The notes beneath the pieces are model-generated. The model made no database searches. It saw nothing but the letters and a program-made list of their open reading frames with translations, and had not been told where the DNA came from. Made by a program: the position numbers and the translations under genes. Source: Agapanthus africanus (taxonomy: Eukaryota; Streptophyta; Magnoliopsida; Asparagales; Amaryllidaceae). From it: a stretch of 64,000 nt of DNA. Position 1 is the first letter of the stretch. Every line of letters begins with the position of its first letter. The stretch is from assembly GCA_030015575.1 (NCBI GenBank), contig CM057337.1, positions 379,525,582 through 379,589,581 of the forward strand, read 5' to 3'. Shown here piece by piece: positions 34,049 to 45,900 of the stretch.

Positions 34049-35725
34049 ACTACGGACTGCGGGGGTGCTATACGCCATCCACCCGACTTCTCCCCGTAGA
34101 TATTAATCTACTCACCTGCTCTTCGCTCGCCGGTGCCGACATCGCCAGGCGCTTGTTTGTTGTCTCGAAGTCCATATGAGGGTTCCTACATATCATAACG
34201 CACCGTATCGCATTAAAATCCGACTCATGACTTTAACGACACACGAATCCCACATAGGTCAAAACATATGGTTACTTTCACAAATCAACCCAAAAACTCT
34301 CGACGTCGGCGTACAAACGCCGATTACTCAAGAAAAACACCAAACGTACCAATCATGGTTTCAAAACTCACTAACTGTATAAGAAATAGGGATTAATTCG
34401 TCAAATCCATAAAATTAAACCAATCATTTTATTTTCCAAAAACCTAGTTTGCAATTATCCAATTATTACAATTTTAAATTAACAATTTGTAAACCGGCAA
34501 TTAGATTAGTTTTTACATGTTTTGATGTGTTAAACTGCAATTTATAATATTAATGATATGATGAAACAATAATTAGATTTTAAATTCTCAATTTTGAATT
34601 AAATTCTAAGAACCTAGTTTACTAGAAATCTTAATTACTACAATTTACAAGCAACAATTAGTAATATAGCAAGTAGCTTAGTTTTAGCATTCCTAAAAAT
34701 GTTAAAGTACACCTTGCAAACCTTTACACATGATAAAACCCTAACTTACTCTCAATTCCCTTTTCTTTAAATTTCAAACTTGAAATTTATAACCCTAATT
34801 AAACACAAAATATCTAGATTCAAGTAATTAAACAATTACTTAAGTAAAATGCTAAGATTATACCTCACTTAATTAGAGATCTAGCATGAAAATCTTGGCC
34901 TCCAATTTGCTTTCTTTTCACCACAATCCATGCTAGAATAGGCCAAAAAGAAATGGGCCGAGATTGGATTTTGATTTTGTAATGCTTTACTTTGATTTTT
35001 GATGAATTTGTGAGGATTTTTTTTGAAGAGAATGAGGGGAGAAACAAAGGGGAGGGCTGCTGAATTTGGACTGTAAAAATGGGGAAAGGGAGAGAGAGAG
35101 TGTGTGTGTGGGTGTGGATGCAAGTGGAATTGTCAAAGTCAACCCAATATCCATACCTCTTTATTTAATTCTTTCCTTTTTCATTTTCTTTGTGAAAAAA
35201 GTGTGGGGACATGGGGATTGGGACAGCCCCATTTTGGCCAGCAAGAGAGGGAGGGGGATATGGTGTGTGTGTGTGAAGCAATGAACACCAAACACCAATT
35301 CAACATGTACCATACTTCTTTGTTTAATAAATTCCTTTAATTTCACCATTTAAGCCTTTTTCATCACTATTTTCAAAACCGTTTAGCAACTTCATTTCTT
35401 TTCAGAAACAATAATTTACATGTTGGATTAGTGTGTCATGATGCACAAAATTTGTATTAACCCATTCCAATTTGTAATTTTCCCTAATTAAATGTATTAG
35501 TGACGGCTTAAAATAATATTAAAATAATTATTTTCGGAAAATTTTTCAGAAATTTAGAAACTTTACAAGTGGCTGAATAAACACGAAATACTAGTAATTA
35601 TATAGCTAGAATATGTATATTTAATTTTATATTAAAAGATATTTATATTTTGAATTTTTAACGGAAAAGCTCATTATTTTACCGATTTTCCGAAATTTTC
35701 CCGAAACGAATTTGAAAACGTTACA

Positions 35726-35972
35726 TGCCGCCTCTCACAGCTTGAATTCTGCCTTTTTCGCTAGTCGGTTTTTGAGGAGAGGATGTCGAAGATTCTTGAC
35801 TTTCATTCGTGATACCGGAGCCACGGTGGGATTGTTGGACCGGGTTCCTATGGTGCGAAAGTTTTCCGATATTGCTCCAGATGAGCCAGCGGAGCTTAGG
35901 GAGCTTAAGGATCAGCTGTAGAGTTGCTTGTAGCGGGGCTTGTGCGTCTGAGTGTTTCATTTTGGGGAGCTC
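35726..35972 (+). pseudogene. Element H pol, first piece (before the reverse transcriptase)
   Basis: The translation from 35760 reads RFLRRGCRRFLTFI and then RVPMVRKFSDIAPDEPAELR, followed by ELKDQL. This is the segment leading into a Ty3/Gypsy reverse transcriptase (family pattern VPVVREFPDVFPEDLPG...MAPAELKELK). About 25-30 codons normally between the two halves are absent. Stops occur at 35919 and soon after. The piece breaks at AGCTC, the target of element F, and continues at 43610. Confidence 0.85.
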
Positions 35973-36820
35973 TGATTGATAATAACTGTTTTCCGTGCAT
36001 TTTAAAATCAAAATTAAGAATATACCGCAATCAATAGCGGTGTCGCTTGGTAGCTAGCCGGTTGAGTACGGGTCGGTCCACAAGGAGATGGATTCCTTTT
36101 CTTTATGTTCTAACGAGTTAAATCCAAAAAATTGGTGGTTTTGTTGTAGATCTATGACTGAGAATAAATTAATAAAAAAAGGCCTACTAGGGTTAGGATT
36201 AGGTTAATTCGAAAAAGGGATTCTTCTTGCTTCTATCAATGCCCTAATTAAGAATATAAGTGTTAGGGTAATAGTCAGCAACGGGGATTAGCACGACCAG
36301 GAAGAAACTAAGTTTCCTCCCTTTGGTCCTTGTCCGTCCGTTCATGGCTCTTAGACCTAACCTCTTGTTAATTCAACCACAACCTGTCTAACTAGGGAAT
36401 CACCACTATCTTGTAGTATAGGGTGCCGTAGTGAGCGGATTATGGTTGATTTAAAGAGAGTCCTTTAAATAAAATTATTTGGGCAAAGAAAGGAGGGAGA
36501 GAGATTTCCTTCTCTTAAACCTTACCTATCCTAACCCTAACAAGTGAGGAATTACTCACTCATTAGGAAGGAGACAATCAAATTATTTTTTATAATTTTT
36601 AATATTAGAAAACAAAATTGTAGATAATAAAAGAACAGATAAAAATTGCAGGAATTAAATTCAAATAAAAATTAAAAAATACCTTTATTGATAACCTCTC
36701 AATGATTCATTAGAAAATGAGAATTAAATCTAGAAATTGAAAAGAGATTAAGAACTAAAAAGTGGCATCTCAAAAGAGGCACCCAAAAAAGAGGCACACA
36801 AAATTAGGCTGTAGGCTTTC

Positions 36821-36830
36821 CTATTTATAG
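36821..36830 (-). promoter_or_regulatory. Element F LTR TATA box
   Basis: CTATTTATAG, about 100 bp downstream (minus strand) of the GC-rich module. The same box is at about 43012-43021 in the 5' LTR. Confidence 0.6.
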
Positions 36831-36927
36831 ATAGGAGAAACCCTAGGGTTTACATCTGATCCACATTTAAAATTACAAGACTACCCTAAGAAAGCCGGGT
36901 CAAAGCACCGACACGTGCACTGCACAG

Positions 36928-36973
36928 CCGTGGAACCGCGGCGGAATGCCATGTTGGGCCGCGGATCCACAGC
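36928..36973 (-). repeat. GC-rich palindromic module, element F 3' LTR
   Basis: CCGTGGAACCGCGGCGG, spacer, GGGCCGCGGATCCAC. It lies about 420 nt from the start of the LTR and upstream of its TATA box. Confidence 0.8.
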
Positions 36974-37395
36974 CATCTTAAGGGATCTCTGGCTCAACTT
37001 TCCAGGGTTGCTTCATATTGCTATTTCCTTCTGTTTTCTTCACTTGGTTCTTCAGAGTATCTTCTATTTTCTTCCAGATTTCCACAGTGCAGAATGTTGT
37101 GGACTTTTACCGTAAGCTTCCTGTTGAAGTCTTGTATGTTGTGCTGCCCTTGTGCTTTGTGCATTGAACTGTTCGCTGATCTTCGTTTGTTCATTAAACT
37201 ATAGGCGGCGTCATGCAGATTCATCTATTTATTGGTCGTAGTCTCACATTTGTAGCATCTTTTCCTGAATTTCACTGTATTGTTCTGAGAACCGGTAACC
37301 TGCAACTATGTAGCAGACATGGATCAAAAGCACTTATTTATTTGTAATATGATTAAGAATGGGAAATATAATAATGCAAAATTCTGATATGAACA

Positions 37396-37411
37396 AATAC
37401 CCCAAAACTTA
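37396..37411 (-). other. Element F polypurine tract
   Basis: Minus strand AAGTTTTGGGGTATT directly before the 3' LTR. Similar AAGTTTGGGG motifs recur at about 38695-38706 and 38854-38862. Confidence 0.75.
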
Positions 37412-38712
37412 TCTATTACTCGTCCCGAGCAAAACCAATTTATTCTCTAAAAAACCTAACCTCACTTTCGCAGGGAATCGCGATTGCACTGAGCTCGTGC
37501 AACAAGCCGTTAAACCTTTAGGTGTCCCTGGTAGGAGAAGTGTTGTCTGCTGAGGGTTTTCAGCGGATACTACCCACAAAATCCGATCAATTTGGCCTTT
37601 AACACTAATTCTTCAATTCAGTATTCTAGCAAGAAATTCTATTATCTTCAACTTAGAAACTATCAACTCGTATTTTTCACACTTACTTATCATTTAACTT
37701 AAGATTGTATATGTTTTGCAAATTTATAAAGCTTTCAGCATCTCTTGAATTTTCGTTCTAAGGTTACATCTCAACTTAGGAATTTCTATCATCTCTACTG
37801 AAGATATAAGTCATGTTTTTCATTCCTATATCTCATCCAAACCCAATCATATACCACTACGTGTGTGTATGTATCACCCCTACACTTGGAAATTCTATTC
37901 AAACTATAATACTCTTGTCCATTGTCCAAAGTACTTTTATTTGGTGAATTTTATATGAAATTGCTCACACATTCTTCATGCGACCGTTAATACTTCTTGA
38001 GGTACTAACGACCGATTACAAAATGTGTTTGCGCATTTAGGCGTAATTTCTCGTCTTGTAATACCTAAGGCTTAGCAGTGACTCCCAAACCAGTTGGTCT
38101 AAGGCACTAGGTGATAAAGCACCCTCGCTATATAATTTTTTATTTATGCATCCTTAAATAATTACGAAACCAGTGTTCATTTTTTTATATCTCTTTATTC
38201 ACACTTGTACTTTTATTTTATTTTCCTTCATACTAAGGATTTTTGACAAGAGGATTTTAAGGTATCCTCTACTATTCCAAGTTTCAAGGTGCGTGTTGGT
38301 GCAAGTTGTAGGGTATATATTTTCAGAAATTAGACTAAAGGTTAGGAATTATTTTTCAAACTAACACTTCAAATATAAATTCAATACTGTACCCTTATTT
38401 TGACTTAACCCAAAAACTGAACTCAGAATTTGCCTATTTATAAATAAAATACAAGGACATATATTTTCTATCGTTAAACTTTAAGAAAGGTTATTTTTAG
38501 GGTTTTTAATTTACTAGTATCTAGTTTTTTCCCTACTATTCAACCGTCATGTTGAACTTAAGTCAAATATGGCGAAAGTTGAACTTTTCAATTTTTATAA
38601 TTTTAAATTTTTTTCAATTTTTATGGGATTTAAAAATAGGTATGCAAATGCAAAAATATGCATATGAATGCGAAGGAAGAAAGCCTACCGAGCATAACCC
38701 CAAACTTATACT

Positions 38713-38732
38713 TGACAGTGTCCTCACTGTCA
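38713..38732 (-). ncRNA. Conserved hairpin 1, element F
   Basis: TGACAGTG-TCCT-CACTGTCA, a perfect 8-bp stem with a 4-nt loop. G keeps the stem and changes the loop to CCCT (47170-47189). Confidence 0.6.
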
Positions 38733-38867
38733 GGCTACACCAAGAGGGTCAAAATTGTCGGCCCTCCCATGTTTGTTTATTTATTTATTTATTTTTTTTT
38801 AATTTATTATTAAGAGAAAAAGAAACAAAATATATATACACAAAAGGTCCCCGCCAAACTTAAGTGA

Positions 38868-38885
38868 AACAGTGTTTCCACTGTT
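38868..38885 (-). ncRNA. Conserved hairpin 2, element F
   Basis: AACAGTG-TTTC-CACTGTT, 7-bp stem. The same in G at 47303-47320. It shares the CAGTG/CACTG core with hairpin 1. Confidence 0.6.
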
Positions 38886-38904
38886 GAAGCATTAAATTTC
38901 AGAG

Positions 38905-40930
38905 TTAGGGAGGAGAAAAACATAGTATCAAGCCATAAAAGGCCTTACACAGGCCAAAGGTTAGCACCAACCATTCAAAAAAAATTTCGTTATAATGGTG
39001 TGGTTGGTGAAATAATGGAGTGTAGAGAAAAGAAATGAGAAACACACGAGACCGTGTGGAGATAAAAGCAGTATACGGTCTCGGTGGAGGAGAAGAATGG
39101 CGGAAGGGAAAAAGAAATGGTGGTGGTTCGACTTCTTCAGATGGAGGTTGATTAATCACAAAATCCGTGTCGTTTAGGAATGCGAGTTCGTCGGCGAAAA
39201 TATCTTCGAAACTTCTATCGATGGTCCGATTGAACATTTCAATGTCAATAAGTGTCGCGCCAGAATTCAACACACTTGATTTTTCAAAAATTATGAAGGT
39301 AGGATAGTCGTAAGGCTCATTTAACTTATTTTCAAAAGAGTTTAAATCAAGTTATTTTTCTAGAATTATTGAACTCAAAATATCGGATTGTGATTCATTA
39401 ACACTCGCTATCATTACAGGAAAATTAGAAGAAGAACCGGAGAAATTGGGAGAAAGAAGTGGAATACGAATTTAAGGGTGCAAATGGAGTGTACAAATTA
39501 GCACAATTTGTAATGACCGATGTGTAAAAAACGATTGTGCTAATCTATCAACCAACTGAGAAATGAGGTCAAATCACTCATGATTCGTGAGAAAAGATGG
39601 GTACGTTGAACTTGGTAAACCAGACATTGAAAATGAAAGTGTAACAGTTTCTTGCAAAGTCTGAACAAGGATGGAGGGAAGTGATTGAGAAATGGTATCG
39701 GTCAAAGATTCAGGAGGGTGTGCGTAGTCAATGAAAGGGATAGAATGAATTTGAAAAACCAACTCCTCAAGTAAAACTGCTTCATCCTCAATAATTTCCT
39801 CAATACTCTCCTCAAATTTTAGCTTATCAATTCTTATCAAAATCAAGACGCATATGAAGTTCGGGAGAAACATTTAATGACTCGGGATTATGGATTGGAG
39901 AGAAAAATTCAGTCAAATCTGCGGGTTCATCATCAAAAATATTCCTAGCGTCGATATCCTCAATCAAGTGAAAATCAATTTTTTTAGACACCTCATCAAA
40001 ATCATGGATATCAATCAATTCAGGTTCTTGAGTGGAGGTGTAGAGGGTAAAAGGATTGGTGATGATTTCAATCGAAAGGGACCCTTCACAATCTGGCAAA
40101 TCAAACACTACAAAGTTGCACAACTCATTAAACGTTTTATCTTCAACTAGTGAATCATTTGGAACACTTGATAGACATTCAAAACCAGAATTGTGGGATT
40201 CAATTGTGGATGGGTAGGTTTGATTTGGAAGGATGTACAGCTCACTCTCACCACTCAAATTCTCAATCTGTCCAACCGCTTTATCATACATTGGAAAATT
40301 TGGAGCTAGTTGGAAACTAGCTACCGAGTCACTAGGTTGTATAAGGGCGGCCATGGACGTATTCAAATCCATCATCTGTTGTCTTGACGCTACCATAAAA
40401 TTTTCTAACGACTGTTCCAAACTAGACATGGGTTGTGAAGGGGTTTCAGTAGAAGATTCAAAGTTGTTTGGATACTGGAAACTCCCAAATGGCTGTATAG
40501 AAGCAATGTCTAGGGAAGGTGCGAAAATTGGGTAAGATAGATAGGAATTGAATAGTTGGGCAGTATTAGGATCAACATTAGAATAAAAAGGTGAATGGAA
40601 TTGTTGATCCCAAGAACTGGAAGTGTTGAAAGGAGTGAAAGATCGGTTACGAGATTGTTCAATATGTTCAGCAATAGATATGGGTTTCGGAGTTACCACC
40701 GGACTCTTAAAAGGGGTATCAACGTAAGAAGGTAGTGAAAGTTGAAACGGTTGATACGAAGTGGATTGCGGAGTCCAATTGTTTCTCCTAGACGCGTCTA
40801 TTCTATCTTTCAAAGAAATTTTGGGCATGGAGGGGTCGTCCGAAATTCGACCAAACCAAAGCACATAGGAAGTAATGTCTGGTTGAGGGTACCAAAGTTC
40901 GGCAAGAGTTTTGCGAGGTGGGGTACCCAT
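38905..40930 (-). pseudogene. Element F single reading frame, unknown protein (broken)
   Basis: The main frame (40930 to 39827, 367 codons) begins MGTPPRKTLAELWYPQPDIT, the same start as in G, which supports this ATG. Early residues are rich in Ser, Pro, Phe and Tyr. A helix-like segment SSLEQSLENFMVASRQQMMD is followed by an acidic part (HDFDEVSKKIDFHLIEDID). A frameshift near 39850 moves reading to 39873-39574, and the C-terminal part is at 39273-38905 (FEWLVLTFGLCKAFYGLIL, hydrophobic). No protease, reverse transcriptase or integrase motif is present. The helical segment resembles what precedes the protease in Athila Gag, so a divergent Gag C-terminal derivative is possible but unproven. 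Confidence 0.7.
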
Positions 40931-41749
40931 GATGTGAGAAAGGAGAAGAAAAAGAATGTGATGCTTTTTTTTTTTTTTATCTTTTATTTTTTTTTAAAAT
41001 GTTTTTTTATTTAAAAAAATTTGTTTGTTTTTGGAGTTTTGAAATTTTTGAAAGTGTTATTTTTTATAAAGAGTTTTGCAAAAAATTGTACGGAACTACG
41101 GCACAATCACAATTTAAGCATGCACAATCAAGCCTAGAGCCAGGGTCTCCTAAGTCAACTAGACAGCTCCTAACTTTTCCAAAGTGATAATTTGTGAGAT
41201 ATCTCTCAATTCGCTTCTTTACCGCCAATTGTTGCCAGGTAAGCACAAATGAAGAAAGGAGAGATCCGCTCATGAATCACCGTTAGACGAGCCTTTTAAA
41301 ATCACCTTTCTCACTTGTCTAGCCTAGGCACCACAAAGTCAGGTTTAGATAAACGGTTGAATGCCCACAACCTTCATCTGTCCTAATGAGCGCGACAGTC
41401 CTTATTGGCTGAGTCTAAATATTTTTTTAATTAACTCGAGGGTTGATGCATATTCTTTTTGTTGATTTTTGGGGTCTTAGGAAGCGTAATGAAATCCCCA
41501 CCCAATCTCGATTGGTGTTATAACCCCTTAAAAGTCCGTTTTAAAAATGCTAACAGTAAACACACAGAAAAACACTTGCAAAATTTTTTTATTTGGCAGC
41601 GCAAAGAATCCTGCATAAAAACTATTTATTGGAGAGGGAGAAAGATTTTGCGCAAAGAACCCTGCAGGAAAAATTTTCAGTGGAGCTCAGGGTAGGAGAG
41701 GGGACAAAAATACTTACAGAAAATTTCGGGGAGCTGACGCCAGCAGTTT

Positions 41750-41799
41750 ACCACGGTTCCGCGGTCAAACGCTTGTATCCGCCGCGGTTCCGTGGTGGT
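41750..41799 (-). repeat. GC-rich palindromic module, element F leader
   Basis: ACCACGGTTCCGCGGTC, spacer, CCGCCGCGGTTCCGTGG. It lies 330 nt downstream of the primer site, so F has modules in both LTRs and in its leader. Confidence 0.82.
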
Positions 41800-42128
41800 T
41801 AAGTTGGTTTGGATCTCCAAAATTTTTCAGTTGTCTGTTGTGATTCTCCTCTGTCTGTTCAGATATTCTGTTTGTTTATTTGTTCACTGATTTATTCATT
41901 GGCAGTGCAAAGTTTGGGGGTATTTGTTCACTGGTTTTTCCCAGATCTGAATCAGTCCATCTTCTTTTCTTGTGCAATTCACACAATATCTCTCAAAAAG
42001 AACAAGACGAATTTTTTTTATTTTATTTTGGTTTTAAATTTTTTCAATTTTTATAATTTTTAAATTTTTAAATTTTTATTTATTTATTTATTTAAACCTG
42101 AAATTACACAAAGAAAAAGACTACTGTC

Positions 42129-42146
42129 TCCCCGGCAACGGCGCCA
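42129..42146 (-). other. Element F primer-binding site (tRNA-Asp)
   Basis: On the plus strand TCCCCGGCAACGGCGCCA equals the 3' end of plant tRNA-Asp, so the minus strand is its complement. This primer is typical of Athila elements. Confidence 0.88.
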
Positions 42147-42148
42147 TT

Positions 42149-43609
42149 TGAATGATAATAACTGTTTTGCGTGCGTTTTAAAATCAAAATTAAGAATATA
42201 CCGCAATCAATAACGGTGTCGCTTGATAGCTAGCCGGTTGAGTACGTGTCGGTCCACAGGGAGATGGATTCCTTTTCTTCATGTTCTAAGGAGTTAAGTC
42301 AGAAAAATTGGTGGTTTTGTTGTAGATCTATGAAAGAGAATAAATTGATAAAAAAAAAGCTTGCTAGGGTTAGGATTAGGCTAATTCGAAAAAAGGATTC
42401 TTCTCGCTTCTATCAATGCCCTAATTAAAAATATATGTGTTAGGGTAATAGTCAACATTGGGGATTAGCACGACCAGGAAGAAACAAAGTTTCTTCTCTT
42501 TGGTCCTTGTCCGTCCGTTCTTGGCTCTTAGCCCTAACCTCTTGTTAATTCAACCACAACCGGTCTAAACAGGGAATCACCACTATCTTGTAGGATACGG
42601 TGACTTAGTGAGCGGATTATGGTTGATTTAAAGAGAGTCCTTCAAATAAAATTATTTGGGCAAAGAAAGGAGGGAGAGAGATTTCCTTCTCTCAAACCTT
42701 CCCTATCCTAACCGTAACAAGTGAGGAATTACTCACTCATTCGGAAGGTGACAATCAAATTCATTTTTATAATTTTTAAAATTAGAAAACTAAATCGCAG
42801 ATAATAAAAGAACAGATAAAAATTGCAGGAATTAAATTCAGATAAAAAATGCAAGATAAAAATAAAAAAAATACCTTTATTGATGACCTCTCAATGATTC
42901 ATTACAAAATGAGAATTAAATATAGAAATTGAAAAGAGATTAAGAACTAAAGAGAGGCATCTCAAAAGAGGCACCCAAAAAAGTGGCACACAAAATTAGG
43001 CTGTAGGCTTTCCTATTTATAGAAAGGAGAAACCCTAGGGTTTACTTCTGATCCACATTTGAAATTACAAGACTACCCTAAGAAAACCGGGTCAAAGCAC
43101 CGTCACCCACCGACACGTGCACCAACACGTGCACTGCACGGCCGTGGAACCGCGATGGAATGCCATGTTCGGCCGCGGATCTGCGGCCATCTTGGGGGAT
43201 CTCTGGCTCAACTTCTCAGGGTTGCTTCATGTTGCTATTTCCTTCTGTTTTCTTCACTTGATTCTTCAGAATATCTTCTATTTTCTTCTAGATTTCTACA
43301 GTGCAGAATGTTGTGGACTTTTACCGTAAGCTTCACGTTGAAGTCTTGAATCTTGTGCTACTCTTGTGTTTTGTAGATTGAACTGTTTGTTGATCTTCGT
43401 TTGTTCTTTAAACTGTAGGCGGCATCATACAGATTCATCTATTTGTTGGTCGTAGTCTCACATTTGTAGCGTCTTTTTCTGAATTTCACTGTATTGTTCT
43501 GAGAACCTGTAACCTGTAACTATGTAGCAGACATGGATCAAAAGCCCCTATTTATTTGTAATATGATTAAGAATAGGGAATATAATAATGGAAAATTCTG
43601 ATATGAAAA
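42149..43609 (-). mobile_element. Element F 5' LTR
   Basis: It pairs with 35973-37395. The terminal CA is changed to AA (ATATGAAAA), and the target copy AGCTC follows. Confidence 0.88.
43141..43188 (-). repeat. GC-rich palindromic module, element F 5' LTR
   Basis: GCCGTGGAACCGCG, spacer, GGCCGCGGATCTGCGGCC; the LTR partner of 36928-36973. Confidence 0.8.
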
Positions 43610-44152
43610 AGCTCCTTTTCTGTTCGTCAGGAGAAGGACGGCAGTTGAGGTTGTGTATTAATGGATCGTCAATTGAACCGAGTTACGGTGCGGATTGGTA
43701 TCCTTTATCACGCATTGACGATTTCTTCGATCAACTCCAGAGTGCGAGACATTTTCTATGTTTGTTTGGGATCAGGTCATCATTGGTTGCGGGTTCGGAG
43801 AAATGACATTCCGAATACTAATTTTGTGCATGCTACGGGTAGTATGTGTTTTGCTGGTGTCGTTGGACTCACCAATGCCCCAGCAGCATTCATGGATGTG
43901 ATGAACCAGATTTCTTCAGGCCGTTCGTCGACCAGTTGATTGTTGTGTTATTGATGACATTCTGGTCTATTCCAATGTGTCGTGAGGAACTTGAGCAGCA
44001 CTTGAGTATTTCCTTTGCAGTCATTGGGAGAGCACCAGCGGTTTGCTAAATTCTCGGAGTGTTCCTTCAGGCTTGATTGTTTTGACTCCTAGATCTTGTA
44101 GTTACAGGAGACGGTTTTCGTCTGGTCCCGAGGAAGATCGAGGCCGTACAGG
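43610..44152 (+). pseudogene. Element H pol, second piece (Gypsy reverse transcriptase)
   Basis: It continues the piece that stops at 35972. Reads in order are RQLRLCINGSS (about 43633), GADWYPLSRIDDFFDQLQSA (about 43690-43745), HHWLRVRRNDIPNTNFVHAT, and VVGLTNAPAAFMDVMNQ (about 43855-43910). These are Ty3/Gypsy polymerase blocks (family: YPLPRIDDLFDQLQGA, FGLTNAPAAFMDLMNR). The catalytic IDDILVYS box is recognisable at 43950-43975 only after a frameshift. At least three frames are needed. The piece ends at ACAGG, the target of element G, within the block that normally reads KIEAVQ-WP. Confidence 0.9.
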
Positions 44153-45884
44153 TGATCGCACGCTAAAAGCGTGTCGGATTTTCAAAGTTCTAAAGTTTAC
44201 CGCGATCAGGACGGTGTCGCTATGCAGCTAGCCGGTTGAGCACGGGTCGATCCACAGGGAGATGGTTGTATGTCCTTTCTTCTTTTAGACGAGTCAATAA
44301 AGAATGAGTATATGTTTGTTCAATCTAACCTATGTGTATTATTTGCAAGTATAAAGTTGTTAATAAAAGATACGAATTTGTAAGCTAAAGAAATCCGTAC
44401 TCAAAAACCTTTGAGCCGAGTCTTGACCAATTGAAGCTAGAGCAATCGGCAACAATGTGGATTAGGGGATTTAAGCGCGGTATTCGTAGAATCTGGCTTA
44501 TTTACCCTTGTCCTTCCGTTCTTGTCTCTTGCTTTCGCCTCCGGCCAAACCGAACGCAACCGGTCGCGGTTAGGAATCACCGTTACCTTGTTAGGGTAGG
44601 GTGCCTAACGGAGCGCTTGCGTATCGTTTGGGCGGAGTTCAATGGAAAATAACGGGAAAAGGAAATGAGCAAAGAAAAGTTAACTTACAATACCGTATTT
44701 ATTCTTAACAACGATAATTATTACAACCATTCACAAAACAAACCAAAAAGAGCAAAAGAAAAGAACAAAGAAAAGAAAAGATTACAAGTAAGTAAGTGCA
44801 TGAATTTAAATTGCAAATAAGTAAAGCAAGGTAATAAAAAGCAAGTAATAAAAAAGCAAGAAAGAAATAGGCAAGAAAGTAATTACAAGAACATAGAACC
44901 AAATACATGGGTTCAATAACCAAATCTTAAACTTGCAAGCTCACTTAAGAGGTTGCAAGATCAAGAAAAGGCAATGAACTCATGGAGAATTAAGCACAAA
45001 AGAGAGAACAAAATGATACAACCTCTTGAGATCAATGACCAAAGCTTAAACTTGCAAGCTCACTTAAGAGGTTGCATGATCAAGTTAAGGTAGAGAGCTC
45101 AAGAGAGAAACTAAGCCAAAAGAATGATACAAAAACCCTCATCTTCATTAACATCCACTCAATGCTCTCACTACATTTTCATGGAGGAAGAATGAAGAAG
45201 AAGAAGAAGAAAAAGACTAAATCCTAGCAAAATGAGGCTTGAAAAAGAACACCCTTGGCTTTGGCAAGTTCTGGACTATTAATAGGCCGGGAAATGAAAA
45301 CCTAGGGCAAGAATCTGGCCCAATATAAAGTTCCCAAACTACCCTTGAAAAACGACACTGCAAGGAGCTAGTACGGCCGCGGAACCGCGGCCTAGACCCC
45401 CTATTGGCCGCGGAACCGCGGCCGTTTGATGGAGTTGGGGCATCGTATTTTCTGTGCTTCCCTGGTCTGCTGTCCCCTTTTGTCTGGTACATGTTGTTTC
45501 TCATAATCTTTCGACATTTCTTCCAGAATTCTAGTGGATCAAAAGGTGATTGGACATGGATCATTTGTCATGATTTTCTTGAGCTCCGCGTAGATTTCTT
45601 GTACTTGGTGTTGCCATTGTGCTTTGTGCATGAGGGTGACAATCGATTTGCCATTTTGTCTCCTAAACTGGTGTGTGGCAACAGACGGATAAAGAGCGGA
45701 GATTCGTGTTTTATCTGTGGTTGGCAGGAACCCGGATTTTGTCGTGTTTTTTCATGAATTTCATTGTTAAGAGCCGAGAACCTGTATCCTGCAATTGACT
45801 AGCAAACACGGCTCAAGAGTACCTACCTATGAGCAATATGATAAAAATTGGGCGGTATAAAAATGCAATAATCTGATATGAACA
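44153..45884 (-). mobile_element. Element G 3' LTR
   Basis: Plus-strand TGATCGCACGC...ATATGAACA. The frame 45404-45757 recurs in the other LTR (51349-51702) but runs through the GC-rich module and is only LTR duplication. Confidence 0.93.
45375..45423 (-). repeat. GC-rich palindromic module, element G 3' LTR
   Basis: The cleanest copy. GGCCGCGG-AA-CCGCGGCC (45375-45392), 13-nt spacer, then the identical 18 bp again (45406-45423). Confidence 0.92.
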
Positions 45885-45900
45885 AATACCCCCAAACTTA
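45885..45900 (-). other. Element G polypurine tract
   Basis: Minus strand TAAGTTTGGGGGTATT, directly before the 3' LTR. A second G-rich AAGTTTGGGGGGG run is at 47284-47298. Confidence 0.8.

Larger units (their letters stand above)
33765..35725 (-). repeat. K, right arm: non-coding, AT-rich
   Basis: It continues K beyond element B. It holds (AT)n at 33765-33793 and 34015-34042, GT-rich runs near 33820 and 35100, and A/T-rich sequence elsewhere. It ends CGTTACA at 35725, directly against H pol sequence. I see no gene. Confidence 0.5.
35973..37395 (-). mobile_element. Element F 3' LTR
   Basis: On the plus strand it runs TGATTGATAATAACTG...ATATGAACA. It shares the block GGTGTCGCTTGGTAGCTAGC with other Athila-like LTRs here. 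Confidence 0.9.
37412..38904 (-). other. Element F 3' untranslated region
   Basis: About 1.5 kb with no supported gene. It is collinear with 45900-47235 of G, including conserved hairpins (38713-38732 and 38868-38885). Short open frames here are not conserved in G. Confidence 0.7.
35973..43609 (-). mobile_element. Element F: Athila-like Gypsy element without pol, inserted in H
   Basis: LTRs are 35973-37395 and 42149-43609. The exact target duplication AGCTC lies at 35968-35972 and 43610-43614. The tRNA-Asp primer site is at 42129-42146 and the polypurine tract at about 37396-37411, both on the minus strand. The LTRs differ clearly more than those of G, perhaps 5% by eye, so F is older. The inner 4.75 kb carries one damaged reading frame of unknown function and no reverse transcriptase or integrase. 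Confidence 0.9.

Noticed and set aside
34865..35349. Several overlapping frames of 60-80 codons on both strands in K
   Set aside because: Low-complexity A/T- and GT-rich sequence, mutually overlapping, with no recognisable motif.
42129..42146. tRNA-Asp-like sequence, possible tRNA gene
   Set aside because: Only the 3' 18 bases of tRNA-Asp are present, on the strand and at the place expected of a primer-binding site, with no cloverleaf upstream.
45404..45757. 117-codon plus-strand frame in the G LTR, repeated at 51349-51702
   Set aside because: It is antisense to the element and starts inside the GC-rich module; openness follows from the LTR copies being 98% identical.
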